From Psychrobacillus sp044762745 (GTDB taxonomy: Bacteria; Bacillota; Bacilli; Bacillales_A; Planococcaceae): a DNA stretch of 64,000 nt. The DNA lies in assembly GCF_044762745.1 (NCBI RefSeq), contig NZ_JBIWEX010000017.1, forward strand, positions 1 through 64,000, read 5' to 3'. Position numbers and translations under genes: made by a program. Position 1 is the first letter of the stretch, and the number at the start of each line of letters is the position of its first letter. Under the pieces are notes generated by a model. The model did no database searches. It saw only the letters and a program-made list of their open reading frames with translations, and was not told the DNA's origin. Positions 16,916-25,027 of the stretch are shown here, in pieces.

Positions 16916-17119
16916 ATGGAAGAAAATTTAAGTTTTACAGTTTCTATTGATATAACGAATGATGTTGAAAAAAAGGGTCAATTAACAATCTGGAAAGCAG
17001 ATAGTAAAATCCCGTTACGTTCATTCAATATTGAAGCTTCCACACAGGAAGAACTTTTTTTAGCAGCGCACATAATCAAAGAGGATATCTTGAAGACAGA
17101 ACAGGAGGGTAATTTATGA
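16916..17119 (+). CDS. Element protein, unknown (67 aa)
   Basis: A small protein that appears beta-rich (LSFTVSIDITNDVEKKGQLT). I use ATG 16916, since GTG 16907 overlaps the AAGGAG site. It overlaps the next gene by four bases (ATGA). Function unknown. Confidence 0.55.
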   Translation: MEENLSFTVSIDITNDVEKKGQLTIWKADSKIPLRSFNIEASTQEELFLAAHIIKEDILKTEQEGNL

Positions 17120-17403
17120 GAGTCAAAATTCAAAATGAATTTTTAACAGTGACTTCATGCACAGTAGGTAAAAATATTAGTATTTTATACACTGAAAATC
17201 CGCATGAAAACGTGAAAGTATTTATTTGGCGTAAAAATAGTTGTAAGTTACTTTTACAATTTAACAAAAACAGTTTAGCTGAAATTGAATATGTCGAAAA
17301 ACGATTTAACGAATGGATGGTGGATAAAAGAATTTTTGAAGATAAAAAAACTCAAAATAAAAAGCCCAATACTCACGGCCATGAGTACAATTTGGGCAAC
17401 TAA
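17116..17403 (+). CDS. Element protein, unknown (95 aa)
   Basis: A basic 95-residue protein starts in an ATGA overlap with its neighbour. The last 25 codons overlap a hairpin (GCCCAA to TTGGGC, 17364-17399), and the C-terminus (KNKKPNTHGHEYNLGN) may owe its sequence to that structure. No domain recognised. Confidence 0.55.
   Translation: MRVKIQNEFLTVTSCTVGKNISILYTENPHENVKVFIWRKNSCKLLLQFNKNSLAEIEYVEKRFNEWMVDKRIFEDKKTQNKKPNTHGHEYNLGN
17364..17399. other. Hairpin at end of early small-gene operon
   Basis: GCCCAA pairs with TTGGGC and inner ACTCA pairs with TGAGT around CGGCCA. No T run follows, so it may be a processing or attenuation structure rather than a terminator. Confidence 0.45.
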
Positions 17404-17578
17404 CAAACATCATTTTTATTAGTATAGCTTAAAAACGCACTTTAATGCAACAAGGAATACAAGGAATACCACTTTTCTAGTGACGCGTTCCTTACAAGCG
17501 AAAGGGAGAAAACACAAGTCGATTTGGCAACTGTTTTTAGCGATTTAGGAATGGTCACAGAAAGGAGTGAAACAAGAA

Positions 17579-19771
17579 TTGTTATACATCTCAAAGGGAT
17601 TTAAAACAAATAAGTTAATTAAAGTGGACACAATTGATCCTTTGCAATGGATCAATAATTATAAACCTACAATAATCAGCGATTTTGATGTGAATGACAA
17701 AGTTTTAACTGATAAAGCAAAAAATAATATTTACTACTTCATTAGTGGTGAAATGGTCCAAAACGAAACGGGGGACTTCATTCGTAAAGATGAAAATGTT
17801 TTAACTAAGGATTTAATAACCATTGATTATGATGATCTAGAAATTACTGGTGATGAGTTCTTAAATCATGTTCATTCTAAACTAAATGAATTTACTTACA
17901 TTGTATATGAAACGGTTAGAAGTAGATTTGATAAAGTTCGTTTCAGACTAATCTTAAAACCGGAGAGAAATTACAGCAAAGAAGAAAATGATTCTTTGAT
18001 AAAACAGATTACAGATATTGTAGGACTTCCATTTGATTCATCTACTAAAACATGGTCCCAGCTGCAAGGGTTGCCTTGTGCATTCGATATAGCTTATAAA
18101 CCAATCGTAAACGAAGGTAATTTATATCCAATTAAAGTCGAAATAAATGTACCCAAAGAGGTTAAAGATGTTCCGATTAAAACAGAAAAAACGACATTAA
18201 GTGCAAGAAGTACTACAACAACTATTAAGAATTATATAAGTAGAGAACGTGACCACTTGATGGTATATGACAACTCTCTATCTTGCATCATGGTTTTAGC
18301 GAAAAGCGTTCAAACTGGTGAAATCACAATTGAAGCTGCTAAAAAATATGCAACTATGATCGCATTAGGTAATAAACAATGGGAAGAAAACAATCTTGAA
18401 AAACTTGAATCTGAAATTGCAAATCCCGATATTCGAACAAATTATTCATTTATGGAAAAATTCTCTTTAGTCGCCAAACGTGATGTTAAAATTTCGACTT
18501 TTGATTGTGCTAAAGAATTAATGAAGGCTTATCATTTTGCTGTTATTGGGACAAGCGAAGATGCAAGGCTGCATGTTTACAAAGAGGATGAAGGTATATA
18601 TGTAGCTAATATGAATTACATTTATCGGTTGATTTATCCTTTAGAACCTCAATTCACTGAAAACCAAGTAAAAGACGTATATTTCAAAATAAAAATGCAA
18701 TGTGAAATGAAAGAGAGTATTAATTTACCTCATTTAATACCAGTAGGCAACGGCATCTATAATGCTGAATCTAAGAAGCTAGAGCCATTTTCTCCTGAAA
18801 AGGTGTTTACTACTAAAATTTCGACTAATTTCGTTAACAATCCACCAAAACCGTCTTGGGATATTGACAATTGGCTTAATGGAATAGCTTGCGGTGATGA
18901 GGAAGTGGTTAGATTGCTTTGGGAAATCATTAATGAATCCTTAAATGGTAATTATACCAGAGGTCATTATTTTATTTTATTCGGAAGTGGTGCTAACGGT
19001 AAAGGGAGTTTTCAGCAGTTGTTGATTAATTTAATAGGTGAAAAAAATGTTTCTACTCTTAAAATGCATGAAATTGGAGAGAAATTCAAAACCTATCAAA
19101 TGGTCGCTAAAACAATGAACATTGGTGATGACATTGCAGGTAGTTTCATAGAAAATAACTCGACCTTACAAAGTATTGCTACTGGAGACTATATAACTGT
19201 TGAACAAAAAGGAAAGGATCCATTCACTATTCAATTAAAACTGGCCATGTTATTCAGTGCTAATGAAATTCCAAAAATCAGAAACAAAAGTAATGGTACT
19301 TATAGAAGGCTTGTCATAATACCATTCAATGCAGATTTTACGGGTGAAGTGGAAGATCCAACGATTAAAAGCGTTCGCTTAAATCAAACAGATGTTTTAG
19401 AGTATGTACTGTTTAAAGCATTGCAGTTGGATTTTGAGAAATTCACTATTCCGAATGTTGTTAAACAAAGACTTGAAGAATATAAAGAGTTTAATAATCC
19501 AATAGTGGAGTTTTACAAAACTGAATTTATTGAAGAAAAAATTGCACAAATCGAAAAAGTTCCCACGGATTTCATGTACCAAAATTATAAAGCATTCTGT
19601 GCTAATAATGGATACAATTTCAAATCGAAACAATCATTCGTTGTAGATTTCAAGGAATTGCTTGGAGATAGATATGAGAAAAAACGTGCTAGACCTGGTA
19701 AAGACTTTCTGAGTTATGTTCATTATCCGAAACAATATGACAAGTCAGTTCAATGTTTCGCTTTAAAGTAA
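17579..19771 (+). CDS. Primase-helicase of the phage/plasmid P4-D5 family (replication initiator)
   Basis: A protein of about 730 residues. The N-terminal part (about 25-190) has TIDYDD, RFRLIL and a region like primase/polymerase folds. The C-terminal part (about 430-600) is a superfamily 3 helicase with Walker A FGSGANGKGS (about 468-477), NIGDDIAGSF and LFSANEIPKI before an arginine (NGTYRRL). The start is TTG 17579, eleven bases after AGGAG; GTG 17567 overlaps that site and would add four residues. It should unwind and prime the element's own origin. The iteron region follows directly, the arrangement used by island Rep proteins and several phages. Confidence 0.9.
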   Translation: MLYISKGFKTNKLIKVDTIDPLQWINNYKPTIISDFDVNDKVLTDKAKNNIYYFISGEMVQNETGDFIRKDENVLTKDLITIDYDDLEITGDEFLNHVHSKLNEFTYIVYETVRSRFDKVRFRLILKPERNYSKEENDSLIKQITDIVGLPFDSSTKTWSQLQGLPCAFDIAYKPIVNEGNLYPIKVEINVPKEVKDVPIKTEKTTLSARSTTTTIKNYISRERDHLMVYDNSLSCIMVLAKSVQTGEITIEAAKKYATMIALGNKQWEENNLEKLESEIANPDIRTNYSFMEKFSLVAKRDVKISTFDCAKELMKAYHFAVIGTSEDARLHVYKEDEGIYVANMNYIYRLIYPLEPQFTENQVKDVYFKIKMQCEMKESINLPHLIPVGNGIYNAESKKLEPFSPEKVFTTKISTNFVNNPPKPSWDIDNWLNGIACGDEEVVRLLWEIINESLNGNYTRGHYFILFGSGANGKGSFQQLLINLIGEKNVSTLKMHEIGEKFKTYQMVAKTMNIGDDIAGSFIENNSTLQSIATGDYITVEQKGKDPFTIQLKLAMLFSANEIPKIRNKSNGTYRRLVIIPFNADFTGEVEDPTIKSVRLNQTDVLEYVLFKALQLDFEKFTIPNVVKQRLEEYKEFNNPIVEFYKTEFIEEKIAQIEKVPTDFMYQNYKAFCANNGYNFKSKQSFVVDFKELLGDRYEKKRARPGKDFLSYVHYPKQYDKSVQCFALK

Positions 19772-20095
19772 TAAATTTGTTCCGACTGTTCCAGACTTTT
19801 TTCCAACTTAAAAGGTTAGTTGGAACGTAAACAAAATCAGTAGTATCAATGGTTTAAATATGTTCGTTCCAACTGTTCCAACCTTAAATACTTTATAAAT
19901 AAAAAATAGGTAGTAGTGGATATATGCATTGTCTTATTCACGACTACTACCACAAATAGTAGATACGATTTGAAGTGAAGTTGGAACGTGGACATGAATC
20001 GGCTTTAAGTTAAGTGGGAGTAGGCTCAAAACCTGTTCCATCTTTAGTCTATTAGATTGGAACAAATCTATAAATTTATGAAAAGAGGTTAATAA
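19772..20095. other. Putative replication origin with iterons
   Basis: Noncoding, 324 bases. Copies of GTTCCA(AC) or its complement TTGGAAC occur at 19779 (GTTCCG), 19788, 19801, 19820, 19866, 19875, 19981, 20035 and 20057. A perfect 9-bp inverted repeat (GGTAGTAGT to ACTACTACC) and AT-rich DNA lie in the centre (about 19909-19950). The position right after the primase-helicase gene supports an origin. No experimental match is known to me. Confidence 0.7.
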
Positions 20096-20578
20096 ATGAG
20101 ATTCGTAAACTTACAGAATATGGACGAAGCTACTAAAAATAAATATTTTGCTGCTTATAATGCTTTGAATGAGCTTATGAAAGTGGAAAGTGGTATTGAT
20201 CTAGTAGGTAGATGTTATTCAGATGTTATACACAAGGAACGAGAAAATATATTTATGCAACGAATGGGAGTAAAGAAAACAAAAGGAGTTGCTAGTGCTA
20301 AAAGGTTAGTAGGCAAGCGAGGTAATATAGATTTGCTGATTGACAAAGTACCAGGTAGCGACCATTCGAATTTGTGGATTAAAGATGGGAAGCCATATTC
20401 TTTTACGATAGAACCATATACATTAGGCAAAAAAACTCTCGAGGAACTTATAGATTATTGTGGCGAGAATGGATTGGATTTTAATATCTCTAATCATTCA
20501 TTCCACAACCCTGCTGGAACATTTCTTGTAGAAATAAAAAAATCCCACAACCCAAAATTCGGTAGTGAAAAGGAGTAA
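20096..20578 (+). CDS. Element protein, unknown (160 aa)
   Basis: A 160-residue soluble protein follows AAGAGG. It is basic in the middle (VKKTKGVASAKRLVGKRGN) and has a hydrophilic tail ending in SHNPKFGSEKE. No domain recognised. It is the first gene after the putative origin, so it may belong to a second transcript. Confidence 0.6.
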   Translation: MRFVNLQNMDEATKNKYFAAYNALNELMKVESGIDLVGRCYSDVIHKERENIFMQRMGVKKTKGVASAKRLVGKRGNIDLLIDKVPGSDHSNLWIKDGKPYSFTIEPYTLGKKTLEELIDYCGENGLDFNISNHSFHNPAGTFLVEIKKSHNPKFGSEKE

Positions 20579-20584
20579 CTAAAA

Positions 20585-20827
20585 ATGACAAAACAAAACA
20601 TAGTCACACTCAAAGAAACAACTTATCAAAAAATACCGGAATTATATTCAGTTGTCGAAAAATGTGTAATTTGCAAAAGTCGTCATATCCATGCTGCTGA
20701 AGAAGGTAATGTGGTTGCTCATTGTATCAATTTAAAGAATCCAACAACTTACGATTTGGTTATAGATCGCACCAATGCTGAAAATCTTCGACTAGCTGAA
20801 AAATACGGGGTGAAACTCTATGAATAA
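20585..20827 (+). CDS. Small Cys/His protein, possible zinc-binding
   Basis: An 80-residue protein has CVICKSRHIHAA and a later HCINL, giving a C-x2-C...C/H pattern that could hold one zinc. It overlaps the next gene by eight bases, implying coupled translation. Function unknown. Confidence 0.55.
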   Translation: MTKQNIVTLKETTYQKIPELYSVVEKCVICKSRHIHAAEEGNVVAHCINLKNPTTYDLVIDRTNAENLRLAEKYGVKLYE

Positions 20828-21140
20828 ATACGATATAGCTATACTTGAAAACTATTGGACAAGGTTTGATGAATTTAAAAATAAACTTGAGAAGATAGTT
20901 CCTAATGAAAACCCAGTATACTTTTCCAATTTAGAAAGTATTGTCATTGGTCTATCAAAAGTTTATGAGGTAGTCGATGAGGAATTAAAGCAAATAATTG
21001 AAATGAGGTATTGGAATAAATCAGATGCCCTTGAATGGATTGAAATTGCGGATGAATTATTTATCTCCAGAAGTAAGGTAATAAGAAAGCGTAACTTATT
21101 ACTAAAGAAAACAATTGATGCTATTGGATATGTTGCTTAG
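20820..21140 (+). CDS. Phage-type transcriptional regulator (RinA/ArpU-like, tentative)
   Basis: This 106-residue helical protein has EMRYW near residue 63 followed by a C-terminal helix-turn-helix-like part (WIEIADELFISRSKVIRKRN). That pattern is typical of small late activators that resemble sigma region 4. The place, between replication genes and the cos-like sequence, is where RinA-type proteins lie in phages. It could act on element or helper late promoters. Confidence 0.5.
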   Translation: MNKYDIAILENYWTRFDEFKNKLEKIVPNENPVYFSNLESIVIGLSKVYEVVDEELKQIIEMRYWNKSDALEWIEIADELFISRSKVIRKRNLLLKKTIDAIGYVA

Positions 21141-21160
21141 TCCTAAAAGGTGGTGCAGAT

Positions 21161-21802
21161 ATGAATCGTGCGACAATAAGTGATAAGTTCGGTGCTGAAA
21201 TGGAAGCCTTAACAGCTGGGACAAGGTATGAAATAAGTAGTGATTCTGATGATCCTACACCAATATTAGAAGGATATATTCGGGAAATCATGTATTCAAT
21301 GTATGTGGATGCACATAGCAAAGAATTGGCCATTCGCTATCAACGACAAATAGAAGAACATTTTTCAGAGCTATATGAATTTTCGTATGGTGTTTCCCCT
21401 TACGATTCGGAATACAGACAGTCAAGTCAAACTGAACGAGTTGCTTTGATGATTGTGGATGAGAAAGCAAGATACACTAAGCAAATTGAAAAGCTATTTG
21501 CTAAGAATAATCGTTTCTATGCTGCACTCAAAGTAGTTGATCCAGACGATAGGGAATTACTATTAGATTACTTTGAAAGAAATATGTTAGTAGAATACGA
21601 AGTTTTGCGTAGCGCATTAAAACGTAATTTAAAAAAGTTGGAAAACTTCTACCAATCCGAATTAAGAAAGGCTGAATTTCAGAACGAGGAAATAAGCAAT
21701 AGCATTGAAGGAACTATTCATATCAGAGAGCCAATCAGCAGTGAGGAAAAACGTAAGAAACGTTTAGATCGATTGAGAAAGAGTATGTCTGGAGGAAATT
21801 GA
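21161..21802 (+). CDS. Element protein, unknown (213 aa)
   Basis: A 213-residue charged, mainly helical protein. It has a variable N-terminus with SSDSDD and a coiled-coil-like second half rich in Arg, Lys and Glu, ending KKRLDRLRKSMSGGN. The stop and the next start are one base apart. No family recognised; it may be a regulator or a DNA-packaging accessory. Confidence 0.55.
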   Translation: MNRATISDKFGAEMEALTAGTRYEISSDSDDPTPILEGYIREIMYSMYVDAHSKELAIRYQRQIEEHFSELYEFSYGVSPYDSEYRQSSQTERVALMIVDEKARYTKQIEKLFAKNNRFYAALKVVDPDDRELLLDYFERNMLVEYEVLRSALKRNLKKLENFYQSELRKAEFQNEEISNSIEGTIHIREPISSEEKRKKRLDRLRKSMSGGN

Positions 21803-21803
21803 A

Positions 21804-22166
21804 ATGACTATACCAAGTAAATTAAGAGATATTGATGTGGAGTCAAATTACCGTTGGATTAAAGGTATTTACGAAACCATGAATAAAATCGATAAGTATC
21901 AAGCAATTGCTGATGATGAACAAAATCCAGAAGATATGCGAAAGGCTTTTGCTAAGGAAGTAGAGTTTCAGAAACGAGATCTAGAGGATTGCAAAGAGTT
22001 GATCAGAGGATTTAAAAGTAGTTTTAGCCAACTACTTTTTAAAAAGTATATAGAGGGCTACACATTAGAAGAAGTAGCGGTAGATATGGGTTATGTTGCC
22101 AACTCTTTAGATAACGTTCATGCTCAATTCACTAGAGCATTAAGAGAAAAGGGATTAGCTATATGA
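21804..22166 (+). CDS. Sigma-region-4-like phage regulator
   Basis: A 120-residue protein has a C-terminal helix-turn-helix (LLFKKYIEGYTLEEVAVDMG, then YVANSLDNVHAQFTRAL) that reads like sigma region 4 or ArpU/DUF1492 proteins. Its stop overlaps the start of the zinc-finger peptide (ATGA). In phages this class turns on late genes. Confidence 0.55.
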   Translation: MTIPSKLRDIDVESNYRWIKGIYETMNKIDKYQAIADDEQNPEDMRKAFAKEVEFQKRDLEDCKELIRGFKSSFSQLLFKKYIEGYTLEEVAVDMGYVANSLDNVHAQFTRALREKGLAI

Positions 22167-22312
22167 ACGAAGTAAGATGTCCTAAATGTAATAAGTTAGC
22201 GAGCAAAGCAAAAGGAAACTTCAAACTGGTGAACGATGATTGTGATATACAAATACAATGTACGAATGCGAAGTGTAAGACCAAACTAAATATAAAACTC
22301 GAGAGACTCTAG
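22163..22312 (+). CDS. Com-like zinc-finger mini-protein
   Basis: A 49-residue protein starts in an ATGA overlap. CPKC at residues 6-9 and C-x4-C (CTNAKC) at 33-38 form one probable zinc site. This is the pattern of the Com translational regulator of phage Mu and similar proteins. It lies directly before a terminator and the cos-like sequence. Function inferred from fold only. Confidence 0.65.
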   Translation: MNEVRCPKCNKLASKAKGNFKLVNDDCDIQIQCTNAKCKTKLNIKLERL

Positions 22313-22358
22313 AAGTCCATGACTACACAGTGATGTGTATGTTGTGGGCTTTTTCTTT
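22313..22358 (+). terminator. Terminator before the cos-like region
   Basis: AGTCCATGACTACACA pairs imperfectly with TGTGTATGTTGTGGGC and is followed by five T. It closes the middle operon. Confidence 0.6.
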
Positions 22359-22379
22359 TAGGTGGTGATGCTATGAGAT

Positions 22380-22510
22380 GAAATAAGCCCCCCGGTCAAA
22401 AACTTTGGAAAAAAGCCGAAATAGCCCAGACCGGTTGGGGCCTCGTCTGTCTGAAAATATTTATAAAAACACCTTCACATTAGAGGGGTATAGGGGGAGG
22501 GGGTTACTTT
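22380..22510. other. Putative cos packaging site
   Basis: Noncoding and GC-rich against AT-rich surroundings. The inverted pair CCCCCCGGTC (22388-22397) and GACCGGTTGGGG (22429-22440) flanks 31 bases; G runs follow at 22485, 22493 and 22499. Cos regions of Firmicutes phages near the HNH/small-terminase genes have similar C-rich and G-rich dyads (recalled, not checked). A short frame at 22375 hits a stop at its third codon. No terminase gene follows, so packaging would rely on a helper. Confidence 0.5.
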
Positions 22511-22559
22511 AATCAGTTAGAAATAAAACAATAAATTAAAAATGGAAGAGGTTATGAAA

Positions 22560-23129
22560 ATGAAGGTTAAACCAGAAATGTTTCTAGTTGAAACAGAAAA
22601 AGCTTTGCAGATAGTTGAGCGTAAGGTAAAAGAAAAAATGAACGAAATGACACCAAAAACTCAGGTTAAATTGTTAAATGAAATGCTCCCAAAAGTGCAG
22701 GATTTCGGGCAATACGAAGAGTTGCTAAAGAAAAAGCAACAGTTAGAATTTGAAATTCTATCAAGCAAGGGAGGGCAATTTATTCCTGATGATGCGCGAG
22801 AAAAAATAGAAAATAATCGCAAAATTGAGCTAGCAGAATTATACAAAGTTATTGATTCAAAAACAGCGACATTAAAAAAGCATTTTGATGTTATCGAAAA
22901 CGAAGTGATGCCATTGCTACAAGAAATAAACCAATTGCATCAACGTGAAATTAGTTTAGGTCGTTTAGATAGGTCACTCTATGGAGAATACGGTTATGGG
23001 ATTCAAGACCAGTTAGTCCTATCTCCTAAAATTTCTGCAATTACTCACCCGGATTCAAGGCGTTGTAGAGACTTAAAGGAAGTTCTAAATACATTATTAA
23101 AAGTGAATAAAGGAGTGAAATTAAGATGA
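22560..23129 (+). CDS. Coiled-coil element protein, unknown
   Basis: A 189-residue, strongly charged helical protein starts at ATG 22560, eight bases after GAAGAGG. Heptad-like regions cover about residues 5-125 (ETEKALQIVERKVKEKMNEM and others). It is the first gene after the cos-like region, where a small terminase would be in a phage, but no DNA-binding motif is evident. It overlaps the next gene by four bases. A scaffold or capsid-remodelling role is possible but unproven. Confidence 0.5.
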   Translation: MKVKPEMFLVETEKALQIVERKVKEKMNEMTPKTQVKLLNEMLPKVQDFGQYEELLKKKQQLEFEILSSKGGQFIPDDAREKIENNRKIELAELYKVIDSKTATLKKHFDVIENEVMPLLQEINQLHQREISLGRLDRSLYGEYGYGIQDQLVLSPKISAITHPDSRRCRDLKEVLNTLLKVNKGVKLR

Positions 23130-23578
23130 ATTATATGCAAGAATTTGAAAAACGGTTAGCGTATTCTCGTACACGCGAAAGTGCAGGTTATTATCCATGT
23201 AAAATTAGACCGGTTTCCCCACGCGGTAAACAAATTTTAGCTGCAATGATTGAAGCTAAAATTGAGAAACAACCAACATACTTCACGCGTTTACTTGAAC
23301 ACTTCGATGCAATGAAATTAAAAACAATTTTAACAGAAGAAAATTATGCGGCGATTGGTCTTGATTTTAATTTTGAAGTTAGCGCTTATGAAGCGATTCC
23401 GAGCAATATTGTTATTGCTAAAGGTCGAGCGTTACAAAATGCAGTTGAAAGTATGCATAACATTTTACGATCCGATGTTGAAGCACAATTCGGTAAATTT
23501 GTGGCATACCCTCCGGAGAAACATTTAGATTATGACGATATTCCAGATCTACGTAATCAATCGAGAGGGGGTGAATAA
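23126..23578 (+). CDS. Element protein, unknown (150 aa)
   Basis: This 150-residue protein starts in an ATGA overlap. The middle (ILAAMIEAKIEKQPTYFTRL) is helical. No family is recognised. It comes just before the protease gene and ends one base before the GTG of that gene, so it is probably made with it. Confidence 0.55.
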   Translation: MNYMQEFEKRLAYSRTRESAGYYPCKIRPVSPRGKQILAAMIEAKIEKQPTYFTRLLEHFDAMKLKTILTEENYAAIGLDFNFEVSAYEAIPSNIVIAKGRALQNAVESMHNILRSDVEAQFGKFVAYPPEKHLDYDDIPDLRNQSRGGE

Positions 23579-23579
23579 A

Positions 23580-24257
23580 GTGGTGACAAAGATTATCAAA
23601 ATTAACGGAGTAATCGTTTCAGATCAACATAAAGAAATTTATGATGAATGGAAAATTGAAAACATAGCACCAAAAGATATATTCACTCAGTTACCTAAAA
23701 AGGATTCAGAACCAATCGAAATCCACATTTCAAGTGGTGGTGGCGATGCATATGCAGGCTTCCTGATCTACACGAAATTAAAAGCATATCCAGGTAAAAA
23801 GACGGTGAAGATTTTAAACATAGCAGCAAGTGCAGCTTCTATTATTGCGATGGCCGGAGATGAAGTGTTAATCAGCCCGGTTGGTCAATTAATGATTCAT
23901 AACGCATGGACAACCCAAACAGGCAATCAACATGCGATGCGTGAAGTTGCGGACCAATTAGAAGAACTAGCGGAAAGTTTAGTGAATGCTTATGAGTTAC
24001 GCACGAACCAATCGCGAGAGAAAATCAAAAAATGGCTGGATTCAGAAACGTATTTTTCAGCTCATAAGGCAGTTGAGTACGGCTTTGCAGATGAAGTGAT
24101 GTATTCAGAAAGCCGTACACAAAATAAGGTTATCGCTGCTTGTGTGGGCATGGATGGGCTATTGAGCGCATCGGTTATTGAGGAATATATCCAGAAGAAA
24201 GAAAAACAACCAACACAAACTAAAAAAGTAACTAGACGTAGACCACTTATGTTCTAG
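23580..24257 (+). CDS. ClpP-type head maturation protease
   Basis: This 225-residue protein has a crotonase/ClpP fold: IHISSGGGDAYAGF (48-61), nucleophile Ser84 in NIAASAASIIAMAG, catalytic His107 in GQLMIHNAW and Asp171 in FADEV. The residues are intact. In phages this enzyme trims scaffold and capsid proteins during head maturation and sits between portal and capsid genes. Here neither neighbour is present. GTG 23580 follows AGAGGGGGTG. A role on helper-phage capsids is an inference. Confidence 0.9.
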   Translation: MVTKIIKINGVIVSDQHKEIYDEWKIENIAPKDIFTQLPKKDSEPIEIHISSGGGDAYAGFLIYTKLKAYPGKKTVKILNIAASAASIIAMAGDEVLISPVGQLMIHNAWTTQTGNQHAMREVADQLEELAESLVNAYELRTNQSREKIKKWLDSETYFSAHKAVEYGFADEVMYSESRTQNKVIAACVGMDGLLSASVIEEYIQKKEKQPTQTKKVTRRRPLMF

Positions 24258-24271
24258 GGAGGGATGAGAAA

Positions 24272-24583
24272 ATGACAAATTCACAAGAACGAGTAATTTC
24301 GACAGGACAAGTTGTGGAAGTATTATCTGAAAAGCGCTCAAATCAATTAAATGAAACATTACAACTAGCTTACACATCTATCGAATTACTTGAGAAAGCA
24401 TTAGATTCATATGTAACGGCAACTTCAAACAAACTACATGCAGCACAACATTATGGCGATGTGCAGAGTTGGGCGGATGAAACAGAACGCTTCACTTTAG
24501 ATACAGTAAAACAATTAAATGAGATCAATGAGCGTTTAGTTGATAAAGCTAAAGAATTACACGAAAAATTTCCGAGTAACTAA
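24272..24583 (+). CDS. Small helical element protein
   Basis: This 103-residue helical protein (LNETLQLAYTSIELLEKALD and onward) follows GGGAGGGATGAG. It lies 14 bases after the protease gene and probably shares its transcript, which ends at the terminator at 24635. It could be a scaffold-like partner; nothing proves this. Confidence 0.5.
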   Translation: MTNSQERVISTGQVVEVLSEKRSNQLNETLQLAYTSIELLEKALDSYVTATSNKLHAAQHYGDVQSWADETERFTLDTVKQLNEINERLVDKAKELHEKFPSN

Positions 24584-24634
24584 TTTTTAAAAATGATTTA
24601 TAAATTTTATAGTCGAAAGACCTCCTAATTTTAA

Positions 24635-24667
24635 TAGTGTCAGTCTACGGATTGGCACTACTTTTTT
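24635..24667 (+). terminator. Intrinsic terminator
   Basis: TAGTGTCAGTC pairs with GATTGGCACTA around TACG, then six T. It separates the protease unit from the tail unit. Confidence 0.8.
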
Positions 24668-24704
24668 AATAAATTTCATATAGGCAAAAGGCGGTGAGTA
24701 AAGA

Positions 24705-25022
24705 GTGGGAAATATGAAGTGTGGAAGAATTCTAGTAGATGGTCATATAATTCCTGTTGCTTTTAGTTTAAATACACCAAAGATTTATAAAAAGGCGTTT
24801 AAAAGTGATTTTTGGTCAGATTTGGCGTTTGAGTCTAATCGAACAGAAGAAACTTATAATATTTCAGAAACAAATAGGCGAGCGTTACAAGTAGTTTGGT
24901 CGTACGCAAAAACAGCAGATTCAAAGATTCAACGGTTAGATCGTTGGGCAAAACAATTTAATAACGTTACAGGGGTATTTATGGTGAAACAATTAGAAAA
25001 TTTCTTAATGAATGAGGGGTGA
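24705..25022 (+). CDS. Tail assembly chaperone-like protein (by position)
   Basis: This 105-residue protein starts at GTG 24705, six bases after GGTGAG, and sits directly before the tape-measure gene, the place of tail chaperones in long-tailed phages. I see no obvious slippery sequence for the usual frameshift. It has FKSDFWSDLAFES and a helical second half. Function inferred from place only. Confidence 0.4.
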   Translation: MGNMKCGRILVDGHIIPVAFSLNTPKIYKKAFKSDFWSDLAFESNRTEETYNISETNRRALQVVWSYAKTADSKIQRLDRWAKQFNNVTGVFMVKQLENFLMNEG

Positions 25023-25027
25023 AATAA

